Source: Saprospiraceae bacterium (GTDB lineage: Bacteria; Bacteroidota; Bacteroidia; Chitinophagales; Saprospiraceae). From it: a stretch of DNA of 36,822 nucleotides. The DNA lies in NCBI GenBank assembly GCA_020627965.1, contig JAHDFX010000034.1:1-36822 (forward strand). Direction: 5' to 3'. Of this stretch, positions 16,948 to 24,162 are shown one piece after another (the first letter of the stretch is position 1; each line of letters starts with the position of its first letter). The notes below the pieces were generated by a model. The model was not told the DNA's origin, searched no databases, and worked only from the letters and a program-made list of their open reading frames with translations. Both the position numbers and the translations under genes were made by a program.

Positions 16948-19071
16948 ATGAGACACATTTCTACCTTTCTTTTACTATTCATCACTTTTTGGGCTTACGG
17001 GCAATGCGATTTTGTATTCAGTCCTTTTATAACTAATGTTGATTGTGCAGGAGAATTTACCGGGAGTATTGACCTAAGTATTGTTGGCGGAGTACCTCCT
17101 TACACTTTTGACTGGGATAATGATGGCACAGGCGATAATGATGATAGCGAAGATATAGCTATGCTGTCGGCAGGTGTTTATACAGTTAGCATCACAGATG
17201 CAATGAATTGTACAGAGACAGCATCATTTACAGTTGCCGAACCTACTCAATTATTCGTCACTATTGATGGAAATACGGTTGAATGTGGAGAAGATTTTGC
17301 AATTGTATCTGCCGTCGTCACGGGAGGGACGCCACCATATACCTACATCTGGAGTGATGGCTCAACGGCTAATATTGGACAGCTATGGCCAGGCATATAC
17401 ACCATCTGGATCACGGATAGTAATGGATGCTTTGTTGAGATGGAGTTTCCAGTGACTGGAGGCGTTGGTTACAATTTGGATATTACACCGGCTTCCTGTG
17501 ATGCAGCAGACGGCGAAGCTGAAATTGTTATAACAGGCGGTGCCAGTAATGTTACTTATGCCTGGAGTACTGGCGGTTCTGGACAAATAGAAACCGGACT
17601 GGCACAGGGCTGGTATTCTGTTACCGTTACTGATCTTGATAATGACTGTTCATCTCGGCGCAATTTTTACGTAGATGAAGATTTATCCTGTAAAGTGATA
17701 TTGGGCGGGCACATTATTAACGATGATATAAATCCAGATTGTATAGAGGATGCAGATGCTACAAGATTGGAGAATGTCATGGTTGTACTGAATAACGAAC
17801 AAGCTACGTATACAGATAGCAATGGTTATTATGAGTTTGTTCTGGATGCCGGAACCTATCAGGCAGAGTTTATCCCAGGCAATCAATATACAGCACTTTG
17901 CCCTGCAACAGGTCAATTATCCGTGAGTCTTCCAAATGATGGTATGGTATCTACGGATAATGATTTCTATGTAGAGTATTCGGATATTCAGGATATTTGT
18001 ATTTCTACTTATAGCGGACCAGCAAGACCCGGATTCATACTAGGGCAAAATGTTCTGGTTTGCAATAATGGCGGAATCACTATTGATAATGGTACATTGA
18101 CTTTTGTACATGATACCATCTTACAAGGAACCTCTACCGCACCCACAGCAGATAATTATGATCCAGTAACTTATACTTATGAATGGCAGTATAGTGATCT
18201 GGAGCCAGGCGATTGTATCACTTTTTATATTTATGGTACAATTCCGGTAGGTACTATGCTCGGAACATTGGTGAATAGCAGCGCAACAGCCGGACCAATC
18301 GCTAATGATGTTGATCCTGAAAATAATTCAGCCGACTGGCATCAGATCGTTACTGGCTCTTATGATCCCAATGACAAACGCGGGTTTATAGGCGATGCAG
18401 ATGAATGGGGTGGTGATATTCTGGAAGAAAACACCTGGTTCAATTATAACCTTCGCTTTCAAAATGTAGGTACAGATACCGCTTTCACCGTAGTCGTCAG
18501 AGATACATTAGATCTGGCGGTATTTGATATTACCAGCATCGAAGTTGGTCCGTCTAGTCATCCTTACAGTCTGCAATTTGAAGACGATAATGTCTTGGTG
18601 TTCTGGTTTGAAAATATTTACCTGGTAGACAGTACGACGAATGAACCTGGCAGTAACGGTTTTGTCAGCTTTAGCATCAGTCGCTTTCCAGACTTGCCTA
18701 TAGGTACAGAGATTAAAAACTCAGCAGCTATTTTCTTTGATTTTAATGCACCTGTAATCACCAATACAACTGTCCATACCATCAGTAATCCTGTTGGTGT
18801 AAATGATATTCCACTTGACATAGAAGCTAATATTTATCCAAATCCGGTCACTGATGAAACTGTATTGACTTATCAGCTTGATAAAACGGAAACAGTCAGC
18901 ATTTCAGTCATTGACCAGCTTGGGCGGACTTGTTTTACCTTATTGGAAAATGAATTACAAAATGCCGGGAATTATACAATTCCATTGGGTCATAAAGACC
19001 TTGCTCCGGGCGTCTACCTCCTACAGATCAATACACTGCATGGTCAATTAAGCAGGAAATTTGTGAAGTAA
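16948..19071 (+). CDS. T9SS type A cargo, SprB-like/DUF7619-like paralogue 1
   Basis: This 707-residue secreted protein is the first of four tandem paralogues. It has a signal peptide at residues 1-18, with the mature start QCDF shared by all four. Three SprB-like modules follow to about residue 245 (patterns GG-x-P-P-Y-T-x-x-W and YTVSITDAMNC). A CKVILGGHIINDD domain with GYYEFVLDAGTYQ resembles carboxypeptidase-regulatory/SdrB-like folds. A DUF11-like segment with LTFVHDTILQGT comes next, then the conserved SYDPNDKRGF domain at about residues 470-620 (resembles DUF7619), ending FFDFNAPVITNTT. The tail from about 628 (NIYPNPVTDETVLTYQL, then PGVYLLQINT and SRKFVK) is a type A sorting domain. 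No enzyme motif is seen; an adhesive surface protein is inferred. Its C-terminal part shares a 149-base identical tract with paralogue 4. Confidence 0.92.
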   Translation: MRHISTFLLLFITFWAYGQCDFVFSPFITNVDCAGEFTGSIDLSIVGGVPPYTFDWDNDGTGDNDDSEDIAMLSAGVYTVSITDAMNCTETASFTVAEPTQLFVTIDGNTVECGEDFAIVSAVVTGGTPPYTYIWSDGSTANIGQLWPGIYTIWITDSNGCFVEMEFPVTGGVGYNLDITPASCDAADGEAEIVITGGASNVTYAWSTGGSGQIETGLAQGWYSVTVTDLDNDCSSRRNFYVDEDLSCKVILGGHIINDDINPDCIEDADATRLENVMVVLNNEQATYTDSNGYYEFVLDAGTYQAEFIPGNQYTALCPATGQLSVSLPNDGMVSTDNDFYVEYSDIQDICISTYSGPARPGFILGQNVLVCNNGGITIDNGTLTFVHDTILQGTSTAPTADNYDPVTYTYEWQYSDLEPGDCITFYIYGTIPVGTMLGTLVNSSATAGPIANDVDPENNSADWHQIVTGSYDPNDKRGFIGDADEWGGDILEENTWFNYNLRFQNVGTDTAFTVVVRDTLDLAVFDITSIEVGPSSHPYSLQFEDDNVLVFWFENIYLVDSTTNEPGSNGFVSFSISRFPDLPIGTEIKNSAAIFFDFNAPVITNTTVHTISNPVGVNDIPLDIEANIYPNPVTDETVLTYQLDKTETVSISVIDQLGRTCFTLLENELQNAGNYTIPLGHKDLAPGVYLLQINTLHGQLSRKFVK

Positions 19072-19094
19072 TAAAAATACTTGAATAATACGCT

Positions 19095-19106
19095 CGATAA
19101 TTATCG
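19095..19106. repeat. CGATAATTATCG palindrome between paralogues 1 and 2
   Basis: This 12-base perfect palindrome lies 24 bases after the paralogue 1 stop. Its TATCGGGA right flank resembles the CCCGATAGCTATCGGG core at 29250-29269, so it may be a worn copy of the same palindromic repeat. Confidence 0.5.
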
Positions 19107-19190
19107 GGATACATGGTTTTAATACTCCGTAGAATTGTACTGCCTATGTATATAATTTTCTCTTACTTATTAACTTTTAAAACAAAGATT

Positions 19191-21533
19191 ATGAAATCCA
19201 TTTTTACTCTTTTTTTGATTTTGGCCAGTTATGGGCTTTATGCACAGTGTGATTTTACGATAAACACTACTATTGTTGAGCCAACATGTTTCGGAGAGGC
19301 TTCCGGATTTATAGAACTGGAAGCTACCGGAGGAACACCGCCTTATAATTATGATTGGTTTAATGGCGTGGCAGGCCCCGCATTGAATGGACTGCCTGCA
19401 GGATGTTATATCGCTTATGTAACTGATGATACTGGTTGTACTTCCAGCATAGAAACCTGTTTGGCTGAGCCTACTCAACTCTTTGCCATTGCTGATCCGG
19501 GGGGAGTTTTTTGTTCAGGCGAATTTGCTGATGTCTGGGTAACTGTAACAGGTGGTATTCCGCCCTATGTTTATCAATGGGAAAATGGGGCTACAACATC
19601 TGTTGTTCAATTGCCGGCAGGTGCCTGGGATGTTACTGTTACGGATGCTAATGCTTGTATTGTAACTGCAGTAACAGAAATAACAGAACCACTTGAAATG
19701 CAGCTTTCTACTATTATAACTCCTCCTTCCTGTGATGGTACTGATCTGGGGAGCGTTGAAATAGTAGCTAGTGGTGGCACAGCTCCATATGAATTTATAC
19801 TGGACGGGGTATTGGCAGGGACTATTCCTATGTTTGATGGACTCGAACCCGGAACTCACGAGGTATTTGTAATTGATGTCAATGGATGTACGGCTACAGT
19901 TACGTTCGTAATCGCTCCTTCTTTATATTATGAAGTATTCACAAGCCCTGCTTCCTGTGGTGTAGCGGACGGAACAGCAGAGATAAATATTATCAACAGC
20001 GTATCGGGTAATCTGGAATATGCATGGAGTACAGGAGGAACAGGCCCTACTGAAACAGGACTGGCACAGGGCTGGTACTCCGTAACAGTGACAGAAACAA
20101 CAGAGCCATGTACGATACATGTCAATTATTATATAGATGAAGACCTCTCTTGTAAAGTAGTTTTGGGGGGCTATGTCTATAATGACAATGTAAACCCTGA
20201 TTGTACAAATGATACAGATACCGAAGCCCTTGGAAATATTATGGTGATACTTGATAATGGATTAGCAACCTTTACTGATAATACTGGTTATTACGAATTT
20301 GTATTGGATAACGGAACTTATCAATTGGAGTTTGTGCCTGGTTATCAATATGCACCGCTTTGTCCGGCTTCCGGTCAGTTATCTGTAAGCCTGCCCAATG
20401 ACGGAATGGTATCCACAGATAATGATTTTTACGTGGAATATTCTGATTATCAGGATATTTGTATTGGTACTTACAGTGGACCAGCAAGACCTGGATTTGT
20501 TATGCAAAATAGCGTCCTGGTTTGTAATAATGGTGGCGCAACTATTGATAATGGAGTATTGACGTTTGTACACGATACCATTCTTACAGGCACTTACACC
20601 TCTCCTGCGGCGAATAATTATGACCCGACATCTTACCAGTATGAGTGGGAATATAGCGGACTTGAACCTGGAGATTGTATCGAATTCATGATTTATGGAA
20701 CGATACCAGTGGGAACTAGTCTGGGGACTCTTGTTAACAGCAGCGCAGCAGCCGGACCTATTGCTGATGACATTAATCCCGAAAATAATTCATCGGAATG
20801 GCATCAGATCGTAACAGGTTCTTATGATCCTAATGATAAACGAGGTTTTATAGGCGATGCAGATGAATGGGGCGGTGATATTTTGGAAGAAGATACCTGG
20901 TTCAATTATAATTTACGTTTTCAAAATGTAGGCACAGACACAGCCTTCACAGTAGTCGTCAGAGATACGCTGGATTTAAATGTCTTTGATATTACGAGCA
21001 TTGAAGTAGGTCCATCGAGTCATCCTTACAGTCTGCAATTTGAAGATGATAATGTACTGGTGTTCTGGTTTGAAAATATTGATCTGGTGGATAGCACGAC
21101 GAATGAACCAGGAAGTAATGGTTTTGCCAGCTTTAGCATCAGTCGTTTTCCAGATTTGCCTATAGGCACAGAAATAAAAAACTCAGCGGCTATTTACTTT
21201 GATTTTAATGCACCTGTAATCACCAATACTACTGTTCATACCATTAGCAACCCAGTAAATACAAGTAATCTTCAACCCAAGATAGAAGCGAATATTTATC
21301 CTAATCCAATTACAGATGAAACCATTGTCAGCTATCAACTGGAAAAAACAGAAAGGCTAAGTATTTCTATTATTGACCAGCTTGGGCGAACTTGTTTTAG
21401 CTTATTGGAAAATGAAGTACAAACAGCTGGGAATTATACCATTCCAATGGACGGGAAAGACCTAAGTCCTGGCATTTACCTATTGCAAATCACTACTCAG
21501 CATGGACAAATGAGCAGGAAATTTATAAAATAG
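19191..21533 (+). CDS. T9SS type A cargo, SprB-like/DUF7619-like paralogue 2
   Basis: This 780-residue protein starts at the ATG at 19191, chosen because a clean signal peptide (MKSIFTLFLILASYGLYAQ) follows at once and gives the QCDF mature start of its paralogues; an upstream in-frame ATG at 19113 only adds an intergenic-coded leader. Four SprB-like modules cover about residues 20-315. The first (TCFGEASGFIELEATGGTPP) matches paralogue 3 rather than 1 or 4. The shared CKVVLGGYVYND domain, DUF11-like part, SYDPNDKRGF domain (about 542-690) and type A sorting tail (from about 700, NIYPNPITDETIVSYQL) follow. It lies 119 bases after paralogue 1. Export and surface display by T9SS are expected; ligand unknown. 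Confidence 0.92.
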   Translation: MKSIFTLFLILASYGLYAQCDFTINTTIVEPTCFGEASGFIELEATGGTPPYNYDWFNGVAGPALNGLPAGCYIAYVTDDTGCTSSIETCLAEPTQLFAIADPGGVFCSGEFADVWVTVTGGIPPYVYQWENGATTSVVQLPAGAWDVTVTDANACIVTAVTEITEPLEMQLSTIITPPSCDGTDLGSVEIVASGGTAPYEFILDGVLAGTIPMFDGLEPGTHEVFVIDVNGCTATVTFVIAPSLYYEVFTSPASCGVADGTAEINIINSVSGNLEYAWSTGGTGPTETGLAQGWYSVTVTETTEPCTIHVNYYIDEDLSCKVVLGGYVYNDNVNPDCTNDTDTEALGNIMVILDNGLATFTDNTGYYEFVLDNGTYQLEFVPGYQYAPLCPASGQLSVSLPNDGMVSTDNDFYVEYSDYQDICIGTYSGPARPGFVMQNSVLVCNNGGATIDNGVLTFVHDTILTGTYTSPAANNYDPTSYQYEWEYSGLEPGDCIEFMIYGTIPVGTSLGTLVNSSAAAGPIADDINPENNSSEWHQIVTGSYDPNDKRGFIGDADEWGGDILEEDTWFNYNLRFQNVGTDTAFTVVVRDTLDLNVFDITSIEVGPSSHPYSLQFEDDNVLVFWFENIDLVDSTTNEPGSNGFASFSISRFPDLPIGTEIKNSAAIYFDFNAPVITNTTVHTISNPVNTSNLQPKIEANIYPNPITDETIVSYQLEKTERLSISIIDQLGRTCFSLLENEVQTAGNYTIPMDGKDLSPGIYLLQITTQHGQMSRKFIK

Positions 21534-21546
21534 AGAAATAACCACA

Positions 21547-21594
21547 GGTATTTTATTTCCCCCCTTCGGAGGGAGATTAAGGGGGAAGAATACC
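21547..21594. repeat. Large hairpin after paralogue 2
   Basis: GGTATT (21547-21552) pairs with AATACC (21589-21594), and inside this TTCCCCCCTT pairs with AAGGGGGAA. The loop is CGGAGGGAGATT. It sits 13 bases after the stop, so a terminator or transcript-end role is plausible. CCCCCTTCGGAGGG-type sequences also look like a dispersed repeat, so either origin is possible. Confidence 0.55.
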
Positions 21595-21702
21595 GAATAA
21601 AGCTGGTAAAACTATGCAATTTTTATGCATACTTCTGTTCTATCAGTGGTGAATAATTCACGTTCCTTAGAGCGTATTTCGACAAATCCTTAAATTTAAA
21701 TC

Positions 21703-24042
21703 ATGAGATCTATTTTTACTCTACTTTTCATCATTATAAGCGGCTGGCTTTATGCGCAGTGCGACTTTACTGTAACACCTTATATTGAAAACCCTATCTG
21801 TTTTGGAGATACTAACGGCTTAATAGAACTTACAACAGATGGTGGGGGTACACCACCTTATACTTATAACTGGTTTAACGGTGTATCAAGTCCCACACTG
21901 AGTGGACTGCCTGCCGGCTGTTATATTGCCTATGTGACTGATGCTACTGGATGTACTTCGAGTATAGAAACCTGTCTAACTGAACCCTCGCAGCTATTTG
22001 GAACGACCACCTCAGATGTGGTGTGCCCAAATGGGCAGACTCCAGTAACGGTAGTTGCAACAGGTGGTACACCTCCATACACTTATCAATGGGGAAATGG
22101 AGAGACAGTAGCTACAGCTGTATTACCAGCAGGTGTCTGGGGCATAACCATTACAGATAGCAACGGTTGTGCGATCCTTGTATTAGCTGAAATAGATGAA
22201 CTCCCGCCCATGCAGGTTACAACAAATATAACAGATCCGACCTGTGATGGAATTAATTCTGGCAGCATTGAAGTATTGGTCAATGGAGGAGCAGCGCCTT
22301 ATGTTTTCAATATGGCTGGAATCACCTCTGCAAGTCCAGTATTTACTGATTTAACACCCGGAACTTATACCATATTGGTATTTGATTCTAATGGCTGTGA
22401 AGAAATAATAACTGCAACACTTACCTCTTCTCTATATTATGAAGTACTGACTACGCCTGCTTCCTGCGATGCTGCCGATGGTGTAGCAGAAATAAATGTT
22501 ACCAATAGTGCGTCGCCAAATCTGGAATATGCCTGGAGTACAGGAGGAACAGGGCCTATTGAAACCGGACTGGCACAAGGCTGGTACTCTGTAACCGTGA
22601 CGGAACTAAGTGAACCTTGCACTATACACGTCAACTATTATGTAGATGAAGACCTTTCTTGTAAAGTAGTTTTAGGTGGTTATTTATATAATGACGACAC
22701 AAACCCTGATTGTATGGATGATGCAGATACAGAACCCATAGAAAACGCTATGATGATACTGGATAATGGACTGGCAACTTTTACTGATAATACAGGTTAC
22801 TACGAGTTTATTCTGGATGCTGGAACTTATCAGGTTGAACTTGTGCCTAATTATCAATACGAGCTACTTTGCCCTGTATCGGGACAGCTGTCGGTCAGTC
22901 TGCCGAATGATGGCATGGTATCTACAGGCAATGATTTTTATGTAGAATATTCAAACTACCAGGATATTTCTATTGGAGTATATAGCGGAGCAGCAAGACC
23001 AGGATTTATTATGCAGAACCATGTTATAGTTTGTAATAATGGAGGAGCGACAATGAATAACGGAACCCTGACCTTTGTTCATGATACTATCTTAACAGGA
23101 ACGAATACTGATCCTATGGCAATTAGCTATGATGCCTCAACTTACACCTACACCTGGGAATATAGTGGCTTGGAACCAGGTGATTGTATAGAATTTGTGG
23201 TTTATGGCACTGTGCCTGTAGGAACGCCATTAGGTACCTTGATTAATAGTAGTACAATCGCTGGCCCACTTGTAGATGATATAAACCCAAATAATAATGA
23301 AGCTGAATGGCATCAAATCGTCACGGGTTCTTATGATCCTAATGATAAACGTGGTTTCATCGGCGGTGCCAGTGAATGGGGCGGTGATATTCTTGAAGAA
23401 GACACCTGGTTCAATTACAATTTACGTTTTCAAAACGTAGGCACAGACACAGCCTTCACAGTAGTCGTCAGAGATACACTGGATTTGGCTGTATTTGACA
23501 TTACCAGTATAGAGGTTGGACCATCTAGTCATCCTTATAGCCTGCAATTTGAGGATGACAATGTATTAGCCTTCTGGTTTGAAAATATTGACCTGGTAGA
23601 CAGCACGACCAATGAACCTGGTAGTAATGGCTTTGTCAGCTTTAGCATCAGCCGTTTTCCTGATTTGCCTATAGGCACAGAAATTAAAAATTCAGCAGCT
23701 ATTTTCTTTGATTTTAATGCGCCTGTAATTACCAATACTACGGTTCATACCATCAGTGATCCTGTTGGTATAAATGATATGCCACTTGATATCGAGACTA
23801 ATATTTATCCAAATCCAATTACCCATGAAACGGTATTAACCTATCAGCTTAACCAAGTAGAAACAGTCAGCATTTCAGTCATTGACCAGCTTGGTCGGAC
23901 ATGTTTTACCTTATTGGAAAATGAGAGACAAAATGCTGGAAATTATACCATTCCAATAGACGGAAAAGACCTGAACGCTGGTATTTATCTATTACAAATA
24001 ACTACTAAGGATGGACAGTTGGCCAGGAAATTTATAAGATAA
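21703..24042 (+). CDS. T9SS type A cargo, SprB-like/DUF7619-like paralogue 3
   Basis: This 779-residue protein has a signal peptide (MRSIFTLLFIIISGWLYAQ), four SprB-like modules (about 20-315), the CKVVLGGYLYNDD domain with GYYEFILDAGTYQ, a DUF11-like segment, the SYDPNDKRGF domain (about 541-690) and a type A sorting tail (from about 700, NIYPNPITHETVLTYQL, ending ARKFIR). Its N-terminal modules align with those of paralogue 2 along their whole length, making 2 and 3 the closest pair at that end. Its GGASEWGGD segment and NYQDISIGVYSG segment instead match paralogue 4 better. Such mosaic similarity suggests exchange between copies. It lies 169 bases after paralogue 2. Confidence 0.92.
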   Translation: MRSIFTLLFIIISGWLYAQCDFTVTPYIENPICFGDTNGLIELTTDGGGTPPYTYNWFNGVSSPTLSGLPAGCYIAYVTDATGCTSSIETCLTEPSQLFGTTTSDVVCPNGQTPVTVVATGGTPPYTYQWGNGETVATAVLPAGVWGITITDSNGCAILVLAEIDELPPMQVTTNITDPTCDGINSGSIEVLVNGGAAPYVFNMAGITSASPVFTDLTPGTYTILVFDSNGCEEIITATLTSSLYYEVLTTPASCDAADGVAEINVTNSASPNLEYAWSTGGTGPIETGLAQGWYSVTVTELSEPCTIHVNYYVDEDLSCKVVLGGYLYNDDTNPDCMDDADTEPIENAMMILDNGLATFTDNTGYYEFILDAGTYQVELVPNYQYELLCPVSGQLSVSLPNDGMVSTGNDFYVEYSNYQDISIGVYSGAARPGFIMQNHVIVCNNGGATMNNGTLTFVHDTILTGTNTDPMAISYDASTYTYTWEYSGLEPGDCIEFVVYGTVPVGTPLGTLINSSTIAGPLVDDINPNNNEAEWHQIVTGSYDPNDKRGFIGGASEWGGDILEEDTWFNYNLRFQNVGTDTAFTVVVRDTLDLAVFDITSIEVGPSSHPYSLQFEDDNVLAFWFENIDLVDSTTNEPGSNGFVSFSISRFPDLPIGTEIKNSAAIFFDFNAPVITNTTVHTISDPVGINDMPLDIETNIYPNPITHETVLTYQLNQVETVSISVIDQLGRTCFTLLENERQNAGNYTIPIDGKDLNAGIYLLQITTKDGQLARKFIR

Positions 24043-24113
24043 AAACTTAACCTGAAAGGACAGCATGACTGATTAAAGCCTTACCGGCAAATATGATAAA
24101 ACCTAAAACTTAC

Positions 24114-24144
24114 AGCCACAGTTCACGGAAAACGAACTGTGGCT
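24114..24144. repeat. Perfect 11-bp inverted repeat before paralogue 4
   Basis: AGCCACAGTTC (24114-24124) pairs with GAACTGTGGCT (24134-24144) around a 9-base loop. It lies 18 bases upstream of the ATG at 24163 and 72 bases after the paralogue 3 stop. It could end transcription from paralogue 3 or fold in the leader of paralogue 4. The GTG at 24139 lies inside it and is not a credible start. Confidence 0.6.
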
Positions 24145-24162
24145 ACCATTAAAAATTATATT

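Noticed and set aside
19113-19190. Upstream ATG extending paralogue 2
   Set aside because: The extension is absent from the other three paralogues and would bury the signal peptide 26 residues inside.
17234-23735. Short frames on both strands inside the four paralogues
   Set aside because: They recur at equivalent places because the parent genes are similar, and have no independent coding features.
24139-24162. GTG start for paralogue 4
   Set aside because: It lies in the right arm of a perfect inverted repeat, and the ATG at 24163 aligns with the starts of the paralogues.
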